A DNA stretch of 14,988 bases from CAZVEV01 sp964625865 (GCA_964625865.1 CAZVEV010000140.1:1-14988), one strand, 5' to 3'. Positions 1 to 6,661 are shown, counted from the stretch's first letter. Notes: a model not told the origin generated them from the sequence alone. Made by a program: numbers and translations.

Positions 1-71
1 GAACAGACAATCCCTCCAAAGTGTTACCCTAAATCAGGCCCTTTTGAACCACGCCTTATTTCTCAACTGTA

Positions 72-245
72 GTTTGTAAGGCTCATCCGGATAATGCGTA
101 GGTCAACGCGGGCGCCGAACGCCTCTGCTTCAGCAGCGTGTTGGTATTCCAAGGCGACTGCCAGTACGTGGGGTGAGGTGCAACGGTCCCGTTAGGGACG
201 ACCGGCGATGGGGACCTGCGCATTATCCGGATGAGCGTCACAAAC
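72..245. mobile_element. MITE-like element with 24 bp terminal inverted repeats
   Basis: Positions 81-104 and 213-236 are inverted copies of one 24 bp sequence with a single mismatch; both arms contain GCTCATCCGGATAATGCG. The match may extend weakly outward (GTTTGT at 72-77, its complement at 240-245). The interior, about 108 bp, has no plausible gene but contains a small hairpin, GTCCC-GTTA-GGGAC, at 186-199. Size, terminal inverted repeats and lack of coding capacity fit a non-autonomous transposon mobilised in trans. I see no clear target-site duplication, and I cannot name the parent transposase family. Confidence 0.55.
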
Positions 246-298
246 AAGTCACTGACAACCTACCACCACGTGACGACTGACCAACCTTGTGACCAACT
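237..298. repeat. 62 bp repeat, copy A (mobile-element boundary)
   Basis: This 62 bp stretch is identical to 5015-5076 except for one base (C/T). It contains GACTGACCAACC followed by TTGTGACCAACT, a near-tandem 11-12 bp motif that recurs in the same orientation at 4642-4664 and 13406-13429. It abuts the right arm of the MITE-like element and the broken GH4 gene, so it marks a recombination junction. Confidence 0.85.
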
Positions 299-356
299 TC
301 TGGCAGACCTCGAGCCCTCCCGCCCCTTTGCCAAGCTCCGCCATGCGGACGTGGGG
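249..356 (-). pseudogene. C-terminal tail of a probable integrase gene (remnant)
   Basis: On the minus strand, in a frame different from the GH4 fragment, an open stretch ends with KLVTRLVSRHVVVGCQ and a TGA stop at 249-251. The same ending, with LVTKLVS, occurs at 5027-5074 beside a tRNA fragment. Short tails of this kind next to tRNA 3' halves suggest the end of a tyrosine-recombinase gene whose body has been lost. This is inference from position and repetition: no catalytic residue is present in the roughly 35 residues left. Confidence 0.35.
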
Positions 357-729
357 GTGCCGGGATCATTCGCAGTGTGCGTGACGTGCCGCCGGGCATG
401 ACGCTGTCGCCCACGGGCTGATAGATCCCGTACGTGCGCGGTATGAGTACGTCCTGGTGCCATGCTTCACGCCCGCCGACGCTGATCGTGCAGATGACTG
501 CCGTTGCGCCGTCCAATACGGCACGCCTGTCGGCCGACGCGCTCAACGTCAGGTTGGATCCTCGTGCATCCAGCATCTTGCGGGCAAGTTTCTCCGCTAC
601 GTCAAGCGCCTCGTGATCAACGTCCACCAGCGCGATCTCGCCTTGCCACCCTTGCCGCAATGCGTCCGCCACCAGCCCCCGTGTGAACATGGCGCTACCT
701 GCGCCGATCAGCGCCACTTTCTCGGTCAT
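357..729 (-). pseudogene. GH4 family glycosidase, N-terminal fragment
   Basis: The first 124 residues match the NAD-binding part of glycoside hydrolase family 4 (alpha-galactosidase/alpha-glucosidase/glucuronidase type). There is a Rossmann motif LIGAGSAMF (7-15), an acidic residue after beta strand 2 (VDVD, 35-38), and the conserved VGDSVMPGGTSRTLRMIP (106-123). GH4 enzymes use NAD and a divalent metal and normally run to about 430-480 residues. Here the frame is lost just after MIPA, so the metal-binding Cys/His motifs and the catalytic core are missing and no activity is expected. The start ATG at 727-729 has AGGGA 8 bases upstream. The gene begins 40 bases after the esterase stop and was probably the distal gene of that operon. 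The break coincides with a probable integrase tail and repeat copy A, so loss by recombination is likely. Confidence 0.82.
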
Positions 730-769
730 CGATCTATCCCTGCGCAGGAGGCCACGCGCTCTCAGTCGG

Positions 770-1825
770 CTACTCCTTCTCTTCCAGGATTTCTACCATT
801 GCCCGGCCCATGGCCTCGCCGACGTTCATGTAGGTCTCAGCGTTTCCGCCGTAGTGACCGTTGGAACTGCCCCCCATGCTGACAGGGTTGGTGTACACGG
901 TGGCGACGTTGCCCTTGAACTCCGGATACTTGCCGCTCTTGCCGTCAACCGCCAGTTGAGCCTCGAGTATCTTGCCCTCATTGCCGGCGGCGCCCTTCTT
1001 CGTCTGGCCGAGCGTGGCGCAGACGAACTTCGCCTTTGGGGCATTGAAGTCTTTGCGCAACGCCTTGATCAACTGGACGAGATTCGTCTCATACCGCTGG
1101 GCCCAGTAGGATCGGTAGCGATCCTTGTCACCCTGCCAGAAGAAGAAGCCGGCGACCTGGTATTCCTTGGCGCCGGGGTAGTACTTGTCGAGTTGCTTGA
1201 GGACTCGCTTGGCGGCGGCGACGTCGGCGTCATACTGCGTGCCGGCGTACCATCCCTTCGTCGGCGGCGGGGTCCCTTTTTCCCAAATGCCGAATTCCTT
1301 GTAGCCGGCGTGCACCATCGTCTTGCCTTTTTCCTCGAACTCGAATTGCTCGCTACCGGGCGGCAGCAGGTCGAAGCCGAGACAGCGATTGCCGATGCAA
1401 CTCTTGAGAATCAATACCGGCGCATCGACGGCGTGCCCCAGGGTATGCCCGATGCCGATCTCCGGGCCGATGGTCCTGCCGGTAATCGTCATCCACTCGT
1501 TGTTGAATCCTCTGTTATTCATCACGCGGACGTTGCGGACGTCCTTGCGGACCGTCCATTGGCCGGCGTCATCCACAAGGTAGGGGTACTTCTTCCTGGT
1601 CTTGACCGCGTGGGTCAGCGTGCCGTTCTTGTCACCGGCGATCCTGCCGGCGCCAACCATGTTGGACTGGCCCATGAGGATGTACACCTGCACGGGCTTG
1701 GTCATATCGGCCGGCTTGCCGTCCGGATCCGGCAGGGCCTTCGGCGCCTCGGCGGCCAGGACAGCCAGATTGGACGATAGCAGGACGGTCAGTACCCGTG
1801 CTACTGTCTTGTACGTTGTTCTCAT
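770..1825 (-). CDS. secreted carbohydrate acetylesterase (SASA/SGNH-like)
   Basis: This is a 351-residue protein with an N-terminal signal peptide (about residues 1-25, a hydrophobic run ending ...AVLAAEA). It shows the SASA (sialate O-acetylesterase-like, carbohydrate esterase 6-type) signature: MGQSNMVGAG at 51-60 with the presumed nucleophile Ser54, FFFWQGDKD at 227-235 in the place of the usual WQGE block, and His324 in NGHYGG near the C terminus, where the catalytic His is expected. The family removes acetyl groups from sugars of plant or algal polysaccharides or sialic acids; the substrate cannot be read from sequence. The start at 1825 is preferred over an upstream ATG at 1885 because GAGGAG lies 8 bases before it and the signal peptide starts there. 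It sits 136 bases downstream of the transglutaminase-like gene and 40 bases upstream of the GH4 fragment, all in one direction. Confidence 0.88.
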   Translation of the reverse strand: MRTTYKTVARVLTVLLSSNLAVLAAEAPKALPDPDGKPADMTKPVQVYILMGQSNMVGAGRIAGDKNGTLTHAVKTRKKYPYLVDDAGQWTVRKDVRNVRVMNNRGFNNEWMTITGRTIGPEIGIGHTLGHAVDAPVLILKSCIGNRCLGFDLLPPGSEQFEFEEKGKTMVHAGYKEFGIWEKGTPPPTKGWYAGTQYDADVAAAKRVLKQLDKYYPGAKEYQVAGFFFWQGDKDRYRSYWAQRYETNLVQLIKALRKDFNAPKAKFVCATLGQTKKGAAGNEGKILEAQLAVDGKSGKYPEFKGNVATVYTNPVSMGGSSNGHYGGNAETYMNVGEAMGRAMVEILEEKE

Positions 1826-1961
1826 ATCATCTACTCCTCTTTCAGGTAACAATCGGTTTGGCGAACTCTTACCGTCTACTGACAAGACATCCGGTCTTGC
1901 GGCTACCCCCCGTGCCGGCGGGCGGCTCTTCCGAGGGGGGCTCTGGCCGCGGTGCAGGGCT

Positions 1962-4418
1962 TCACTTGACCGGGCTCAGCGTGAAGTCCCTGATGGTCAA
2001 TCCCTTGACCGGCTCGTTGCGCGAGAAACGAAGGACATTCCGGCCCTTGACCAGCGAGACCATGACCGGCTTGGTGGTGTCCCACATGCCGACGGTGAAA
2101 GGCAGGGCGATGTCGGTCGGCTCGGTGGCGCCGTTGGCCGCGACCAGAAGGTGCTGCTTCCAACTGGGCGTCACCACGCGCGCCGTAAGCGCGTACTTGC
2201 CGGCTGCCGGCGCCCGGAACGTGTACTCGAACTGCTCGGGCTTCCCCAGGCGGTTGTAGTGCAACTGCATCCCGCCCAGGTGGCTTCTCATGAATCTGAT
2301 CTTCGTCGTGCTGTTCGTCGGTTTGCTGCAGGCCACCGCGGGAATCGTGATCACCCCGCCGGCGGCGACGACGACCGTCCGGTCCTCTTCGGTTACGGTT
2401 GCGGCTTTGACCTTCTCCTTCACCTTGGACTCATTCGCTTCGCCGATGTCCTCACCGACAGCGGCCAGCGTCTTTGCCTTGGCGTCCTCGATGATCTGGC
2501 GCTGCGTATAGAGCGCCACGGCGTGCCAGAAGGCGGGATCGCCGGAGAACAAACCGGAGGTCCGCTCCTCACCCAGGACGTCGCCGATCCACTGGGCACG
2601 CTTGACCCGCATGTACGGCTTGCCGACGGCCCGCGCCTGCGTGATTGCCAGGAAGTCGAGGTCCTTCATGCGTCCTGGTACCGAGCCTGCCCCCCAGCCT
2701 CCGCCCAGGCAGACGACCCAGCCGTCGGGTGTCCAGTGGGCCAGGGAGGCATGCCCGGGCTGGGGACGTGCAATCGTGGGAATGCCGAAGGCGCGCAGCA
2801 TGAAGCGCCCGAAGAAGGCACGCCGGCCACAGACCCCGCCGTTCATCAGGATGTTCTGGAAGAACTGCAGCTCAGGCTTGTCGTACTTGTTGTCCTGCGA
2901 CCCGTACCGGATATCGGTTCTGACCGACGCGACGTACCGCCAGCGATAGTCGGCCGTGCTGATGTGATCGGGCCGGTAGTTCCGGAGCATCTGGCGACCC
3001 CAAGCCAGAGTCCAGTCCGGCTCGTGGCCATTAACGACCATTCGATAGTCCCAGACGGTCAGGTCCTTGAAGCCGGGGTCCAGCTCGCCGGCGAGGAAGG
3101 CCTTCTCGTAGTGCAGGTAGCGATGGACCGGGCTGACGGTCGCGGGCGCATCGGTCCGAGCCTTGGGGTTGCGCTGCGCAATCGGTACGGCGTGCTCCAG
3201 GCTGATCGCCATCGCCAGCCGCTGCAGGACGCCGTCGGCGGCTTTCGTGCTCGCCTCCTGGATGTCGGTGTAGATCTTCAGCGCCTGACCGTACCTGCCA
3301 CCTTTGGCGCCGTCTGCCATGACCATCTGCAGCATCAGGTCAGCGTCGGCGAGCAGTCGTTCGACCAACTGCTCGCAGGCCTTGTCCTGCTGGGCGAATT
3401 CGGCCAGCCTGCGCGGCGTGCCCTCGGACAGGATGATGTATCTCGCCAGCCGGGCATCCAACGTGTCGCTGGAAAGAAACGGCGCCACCTCCGCCAAGAG
3501 AGGACCCGCCGCATCCATTCTCTTCGACAACGTCTCGGCAAACGCCTTGATCTTGGAGCGGTCAGGCCCTGGCCCCGCCTCGGGCGCGTGGGCTTTCAGG
3601 AACAGGAAGACGGCTTGCACTGTCTTGTCGATCGCCGGTGCGGGTTTCGCGGACTTCGCCTTCGGCTCCGCCCGCACGCCGGCGGCGCCCGCATCGGCCG
3701 CGCCGCCTTTCCGCACAGCAGCATGGGAGCCAACACCGGGCAGTTTCGGCTTCTGACGCTCGGTCTCGGCTTCAAGGAGTGCGCGGGCTTGGGCTCGCTC
3801 CTTGGCCAGCGGCGCGGACTTGACGAGCTGCGCCCGCAGCTCCGCAAGCATGCCGGTATAGCGATCCAGGAGCTTCCGGCCGACCTTGGTGAGCAGCGTT
3901 TGCGACGGCGCCGCTTTCCTGACGATCTTTCCGGTCACCACGACCGCGCCCCACTTGCCGTCCGAAGGGAATGTGAATTCCTGCCCGGCCTTGGTGTCGG
4001 TCTGGTAGATCGTCCACGTCTGCTTTCGGCCGTCGTGTGAAGCGTCCATCCATCCGGCCGTCTTCCACTGCCCGCCTACCTTCATCCTGAAGAAGGTCTT
4101 GGGCCCGTCAACGCAGAGATACAATCGCCCGCCGGTCTTCACCTCGCAGACGACGTCGGCGGCTTGTCCGTACTGATGCGAGATGTACTTCAGCCCTCGG
4201 AGAAACTCGGGCACCTGGGTAAAGACGTCGTCGCAATTGGAGTTGATGCGGGCATTGTCCGCCATCGTACCGACGGTCAGCATACCGCTGCTCTGGGCGG
4301 TAACTTCCGCCGTAGAGGCCGCGGCCCGCTGGACCGATCGCCCCGAAAGGGCGAAACACAACACCACCGCCGCCAGAAGAAGAGGCGCTGACTTCACACC
4401 ACGCGCACGTCGATACAT
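1962..4418 (-). CDS. large secreted transglutaminase-like protein with C-terminal carbohydrate-binding-like domain
   Basis: This 818-residue protein starts with a signal peptide (MYRRARGVKS then a hydrophobic run to about residue 25). The start at 4418 has GGAG 6 bases upstream and gives a clean signal peptide, unlike the ATG at 4463. Residues about 80-165 form a beta-rich segment resembling NPCBM/X2-type sugar-binding modules. Residues 170-330 are Ala/Lys-rich and helical, with a low-complexity linker at 230-262. Residues 490-580 resemble the transglutaminase-like core: NGGVCGRRAFFGRFMLRAFG with Cys530, PQPGHASLAHW with His556, followed by a Trp/Gly-rich strand segment. The expected third catalytic residue (Asp/Asn) would lie in HWTPDGW, Asp565. 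Residues about 705-818 look like a galactose-binding or CBM35-like beta sandwich. The family includes proteases, peptide cyclases and cross-linking enzymes; the reaction is unknown. It is the first gene of the likely three-gene cluster with the esterase and GH4 fragment. Confidence 0.75.
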   Translation of the reverse strand: MYRRARGVKSAPLLLAAVVLCFALSGRSVQRAAASTAEVTAQSSGMLTVGTMADNARINSNCDDVFTQVPEFLRGLKYISHQYGQAADVVCEVKTGGRLYLCVDGPKTFFRMKVGGQWKTAGWMDASHDGRKQTWTIYQTDTKAGQEFTFPSDGKWGAVVVTGKIVRKAAPSQTLLTKVGRKLLDRYTGMLAELRAQLVKSAPLAKERAQARALLEAETERQKPKLPGVGSHAAVRKGGAADAGAAGVRAEPKAKSAKPAPAIDKTVQAVFLFLKAHAPEAGPGPDRSKIKAFAETLSKRMDAAGPLLAEVAPFLSSDTLDARLARYIILSEGTPRRLAEFAQQDKACEQLVERLLADADLMLQMVMADGAKGGRYGQALKIYTDIQEASTKAADGVLQRLAMAISLEHAVPIAQRNPKARTDAPATVSPVHRYLHYEKAFLAGELDPGFKDLTVWDYRMVVNGHEPDWTLAWGRQMLRNYRPDHISTADYRWRYVASVRTDIRYGSQDNKYDKPELQFFQNILMNGGVCGRRAFFGRFMLRAFGIPTIARPQPGHASLAHWTPDGWVVCLGGGWGAGSVPGRMKDLDFLAITQARAVGKPYMRVKRAQWIGDVLGEERTSGLFSGDPAFWHAVALYTQRQIIEDAKAKTLAAVGEDIGEANESKVKEKVKAATVTEEDRTVVVAAGGVITIPAVACSKPTNSTTKIRFMRSHLGGMQLHYNRLGKPEQFEYTFRAPAAGKYALTARVVTPSWKQHLLVAANGATEPTDIALPFTVGMWDTTKPVMVSLVKGRNVLRFSRNEPVKGLTIRDFTLSPVK

Positions 4419-4635
4419 CCTGCACTCCAAGCCGATATCGATGCTGCTCGATTGTCCTACCATCCACTATTCAACCGCACATGTCGGCCGATAGGCCGCT
4501 GTCCCTCCCGAAAACTCCGTCCGCCTTTCGGGCAAAGGACTTGCTGCCCTCGCCGAGACACCCGCTGACAAGTTCTGTCTCAGCAGCAACTCAGGGAGAC
4601 AGCCGGATTGGCGATCCGATAGTCGGACTGGAAGG

Positions 4636-4670
4636 CGACCCGACTGACCAACTACTGACCCACTCGGGCC
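4636..4670. repeat. 35 bp boundary repeat, copy B
   Basis: This is 33/35 identical to 13401-13435 and in the same orientation. The core is CGACTGACCAACT, two or three bases, then TGACCNACTCGGGCC, a tandem CTGACCAACT motif also found in repeats A and C. In both places a strong hairpin and a tRNA 3' fragment follow within 50-250 bases, so it belongs to a repeated boundary module. Confidence 0.8.
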
Positions 4671-4701
4671 AAAATGGACGTTTTCAAGAACGGAAAAAGA
4701 G

Positions 4702-4738
4702 AAGGCCGGAAGCGTAACTGTCTCACGCTTCCGGCCTT
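4702..4738 (+). terminator. rho-independent terminator-like hairpin
   Basis: A perfect 14 bp stem (AAGGCCGGAAGCGT at 4702-4715 with its complement at 4725-4738) closes a 9-base loop. It is followed by TTTCTC on the plus strand, while the minus strand has only a purine-flanked T-poor end. It sits just beyond the tRNA fragments and could terminate in either direction. Confidence 0.65.
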
Positions 4739-4740
4739 TC

Positions 4741-4762
4741 TCGCACGAGGCCGACGGGATTC
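4741..4762 (-). repeat. 22 bp partial copy of a tRNA 3' end
   Basis: This is identical to 4882-4903, the acceptor and T-arm end of the Asp-like tRNA fragment, in direct orientation 141 bases away. It reads GAATCCCGTCGGCCTCG on the minus strand. The duplication encloses about 119 bp of scrambled tRNA-like sequence, consistent with a short remnant left by recombination at a tRNA attachment site. Confidence 0.7.
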
Positions 4763-4855
4763 TGCGGTGCAGGCGCCTTCGGCGTCGAAGCCCGCAGGGT
4801 GTCCCCGCCTTCGGCGGGTCCACGCGTGTTCGACTCCCGTCGGCGCAATGGAAAA
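4763..4855 (+). other. tRNA-like debris with long variable arm
   Basis: On the plus strand there is a stem CCCGCC-TTC-GGCGGG (about 4803-4817), followed by GTGTTCGACTCCC and GTCGGCGCA. This order, a long variable arm, then a T-loop-like TTCGACT, then an acceptor strand, resembles the 3' half of a class II tRNA (Ser/Leu type). The T stem has mismatches and I cannot find a matching 5' half, so it is not called as a functional tRNA. Confidence 0.25.
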
Positions 4856-4886
4856 CGCCCACCGTTTCAGGCAGGCGTTTATCGCA

Positions 4887-4931
4887 CGAGGCCGACGGGA
4901 TTCGAACCCGCAACCACCGGATCGACAGTCC
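4887..4931 (-). tRNA. partial tRNA 3' half, Asp-like (anticodon GTC)
   Basis: On the minus strand the sequence gives an anticodon loop CTGTCGA (anticodon GTC at 4924-4926), a T arm GCGGG-TTCGAAT-CCCGT, a seven-base acceptor strand CGGCCTC and discriminator G, all consistent with tRNA-Asp. No matching 5' acceptor strand or D arm is found upstream, and CCA is not encoded. It is therefore a 3' half starting about at the anticodon loop, the usual form of a displaced attachment site left by a tRNA-targeting integrase. Confidence 0.7.
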
Positions 4932-5014
4932 AATCGTCTGTCTGTAACATGTGGAATAGCAAGCAATTACAACGGCGTTTTTGGGCAAAATCGAGACTTA
5001 CAAGTGAATAGCAA

Positions 5015-5076
5015 GTCACAAACAAGTCACTGACAACCTACCACCACGTGACGACTGACCAACTTTGTGACCAACT
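5015..5076. repeat. 62 bp repeat, copy C
   Basis: This is 61/62 identical to 237-298. Its left extension (from about 4987, GAGACTTACAAGTGAATAGC) also resembles 13617-13638, so it is related to the boundary at 13613-13675, where the similarity ends at CACGTGA. It separates the carbohydrate cluster from the RNA-polymerase island. Confidence 0.85.
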
Positions 5077-5120
5077 CCGTGTAAGCCGAGATCTGCGTCT
5101 TCAAGCCGAGCCCTGGATTG
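5027..5120 (-). pseudogene. probable integrase C-terminal tail (remnant)
   Basis: The minus-strand frame ends GLKTQISAYTELVTKLVS then RHVVVGCQ and TGA (5027-5029). The last 16 residues match the tail at 249-296 apart from one substitution, while the preceding residues differ. The position directly beside a tRNA 3' half suits an integrase gene end. No recombinase catalytic motif remains upstream, so the body is lost or this is only an attachment-site arm that happens to be open. Confidence 0.35.
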
Positions 5121-5266
5121 CCATGCCCTGGAGAAGGGCGGGGACGGTGCTCTTGCGACAATCGGATGAATGACCCGGCGGCCCGGACCCGGCCTTCACT
5201 CGCCGAGCATCCGGGCCGCCGGGCCCGCCCCACCACAGCCCGGCCGTCCGCGCTCTCTCTTATCTA

Positions 5267-5869
5267 TCAGCCGCCGCCACGACTGTCAGGACACTCTTGG
5301 CCAGTCCGCCAGCCGGTCGTACGCATCACCGGCGACACTCCCCAGTCAGGCAATGCCTCAAGGGCACTGAGCACCTCCGATGTCCGAAGAGTGCTCTGGA
5401 GATGTCCCGCAAGATGGCCAAGATGCCCACGTGCAGATTCTGGCCATCTTGACCACCTTGAGGCTGAAGGCACTGCCAGCTCCCCCCTGCTTTGACGGGG
5501 CACATAGGGCACATAGGGCACGTTGAATGGCCGCGGCCGTCCGGTTCTGTGCCCTGCGGCAGTCCGCTCAGGGGCACGTGGGGCACGTTGAATTGCCGCC
5601 ATAACCGGATTTCGAGAGTCGCCCCCTACCGATAGCGCACCCCGAGTATCACACAGCCATACGTCTATGAAGTACCCTACGTGCCCCATGTACCCTGACC
5701 GCAGTTCGCCCGAGGGCACACAGGGCACATGGGGCACGTTGAATGGCTGAACCGGCCAGCGCATCGCTGACCGGGCCGCCGGTGCTTTCTGAAGCACCGA
5801 CGACCCGGCATCACATCGAGCGTCTTGTCCCGAGTGTCCTATGCGGCAAGGACCTTTCCGCTGCCGCAT
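5267..5869 (-). CDS. doubtful hypothetical protein or degenerate gene with repeated NVPxVP segments
   Basis: A 200-residue open frame without a recognised domain. It includes FNVPHVPCVP (43-52) and FNVPYVPYVP, short Val-Pro repeats encoded by 9 bp-period DNA. A third DNA copy at 5572-5597 encodes FNVPHVPL only in another frame, so an indel may have broken an originally repetitive protein. NVPxVP-like linkers occur in some plasmid and phage primase/helicase proteins, which would suit the neighbouring ATPase, but this is a weak analogy. The stretch 5121-5930 otherwise holds no gene I can support. Confidence 0.2.
   Translation of the reverse strand: MRQRKGPCRIGHSGQDARCDAGSSVLQKAPAARSAMRWPVQPFNVPHVPCVPSGELRSGYMGHVGYFIDVWLCDTRGALSVGGDSRNPVMAAIQRAPRAPERTAAGHRTGRPRPFNVPYVPYVPRQSRGELAVPSASRWSRWPESARGHLGHLAGHLQSTLRTSEVLSALEALPDWGVSPVMRTTGWRTGQECPDSRGGG
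5411..5450. repeat. 10 bp perfect inverted repeat
   Basis: AAGATGGCCA at 5411-5420 and TGGCCATCTT at 5441-5450 are perfect inverted copies separated by 20 bases. They lie about 50 bases from the GGGCACAT repeat cluster. This could be a protein-binding site or a transcript hairpin. Confidence 0.5.
5498..5748. repeat. cluster of 9 bp-period GGGCACAT repeats
   Basis: Three direct blocks end in GGGCACGTTGAATGGCC or a close variant: 5498-5532 (GGGCACATA twice, then the end sequence), 5572-5597 and 5714-5748. A fourth block at 5674-5695 is in inverse orientation. The unit length is 9 in every block. The blocks may be iteron-like protein-binding sites or relics of a repetitive coding region (NVPxVP). 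A GGCCGCGGCC palindrome lies at 5529-5538. Confidence 0.65.
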
Positions 5870-5930
5870 CGGACAGACCCGGGCGCTATTTCAACTCTAC
5901 AGTTCGGCGGTGACCCGGTGGCATCGTGTT

Positions 5931-6377
5931 TCAGAGCCAGCCGCACATTGTTGGCCAATACTCCCCGCCGATCTTCATGGCGGCGTGAACGGGGCCCCGC
6001 GCTGGGGCGTCCAGTTTCCTGAGGATATAGCTCGCCAGCGTCCTCAGACGGTGGCACCAGCCATGGTCTGGGGCAAGCGCGAGGAAATCTCCTGAACTCT
6101 CGAACGCTTCGGCGCATCTCATCATCATCTGGAACATCCCTCCTCCGGCACGGCGCACTTCTGGGCGGGCCGTGTACACTGCGAGGAGGGCCGTCAAATC
6201 ATGTATCGCAAATCTCCAGTCGCCCTTTGCATCGTAGGCCATGCCCCGCATGGCGAGCGCTCGCTCGTCATCGGGATTCTTCTTGAGGACCTCCGTGGTC
6301 CGTGCAATGGTTTCATCTATTCCTTTATGCTCTACTGTTATCATAAGTACGTTCTTTTTGCCTTCTGGGACAATCAC
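5931..6377 (-). CDS. small TPR-like protein
   Basis: The frame encodes 148 residues from GTG at 6377 or 137 from ATG at 6344. Residues about 22-66 read as one tetratricopeptide helix pair (IARTTEVLKKNPDDERALAM, then RGMAYDAKGDWRFAIHDLTALL), and further helices follow. Such modules mediate protein contacts; no enzyme motif is seen. The GTG overlaps the stop of the upstream Cys-rich gene in the four bases GTGA, typical of translational coupling, and this is why the GTG start is preferred. It lies last in the helicase-Cys-rich-TPR series and probably serves the same element. Function is unknown. Confidence 0.6.
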   Translation of the reverse strand: MIVPEGKKNVLMITVEHKGIDETIARTTEVLKKNPDDERALAMRGMAYDAKGDWRFAIHDLTALLAVYTARPEVRRAGGGMFQMMMRCAEAFESSGDFLALAPDHGWCHRLRTLASYILRKLDAPARGPVHAAMKIGGEYWPTMCGWL

Positions 6378-6661
6378 TTCAGTGGCCCCATACGGCTCCG
6401 GCCGGAAGCCGGTGTTTGAGTTAGAGACCGCTTGGTTCGTTCCAGGCGGCCGGCCAACCGCAGCAACATGCTGGACTGGCTGCCGGTCTCATCTACCCGG
6501 CGGCAGTATTGGCCACATTCAAGACATTGGCACATTTGCCGACAATCACGACCATTGTCCAGTGCCGCGGAGGAGCGTGCCTGGATGGCCCACGGACCCC
6601 CGGCGGACTGGCCGGGCCACCGGCGCCACACGGCACCGGCGGCCCGACCGTGACTGAACAT
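6374..6661 (-). CDS. small Cys-rich, possibly zinc-binding protein
   Basis: A 95-residue basic protein with clustered cysteines at 40, 44, 46, 49 and 53 (CRQMCQCLECGQYCRR). A CxxC unit plus neighbouring Cys suggests a zinc knuckle as found in small phage and plasmid proteins, although the pattern is not a standard ribbon. ATG 6661 is favoured because AGGTGG lies 8 bases upstream, overlapping the TAG stop of the ATPase gene; a GTG directly after that stop (6673) is the alternative. Its own stop overlaps the next gene's GTG. The spacing and ribosome-binding site support a real gene, but no family is recognised. Confidence 0.45.
   Translation of the reverse strand: MFSHGRAAGAVWRRWPGQSAGGPWAIQARSSAALDNGRDCRQMCQCLECGQYCRRVDETGSQSSMLLRLAGRLERTKRSLTQTPASGRSRMGPLK

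Noticed and set aside
683..1780. 365-residue plus-strand open frame
   Set aside because: It is antisense to the esterase with its signal peptide and GQSN motif; its composition is typical of a high-GC shadow frame.
1602..4040. 812-residue plus-strand open frame
   Set aside because: It is the antisense shadow of the transglutaminase-like gene. Its translation is Arg/Gly/Leu-rich with no domain, while the minus strand gives a coherent secreted protein.
4674..5033. Plus-strand protein containing RPTGFEPATTG-like or RDSNPQPPD-like peptides
   Set aside because: These peptides are well-known translations of tRNA T-arm sequence and arise here from the tRNA 3' half.
5498..5748. CRISPR array
   Set aside because: The repeat unit is 9 bp with no regular spacers and no cas genes, so it is not CRISPR.
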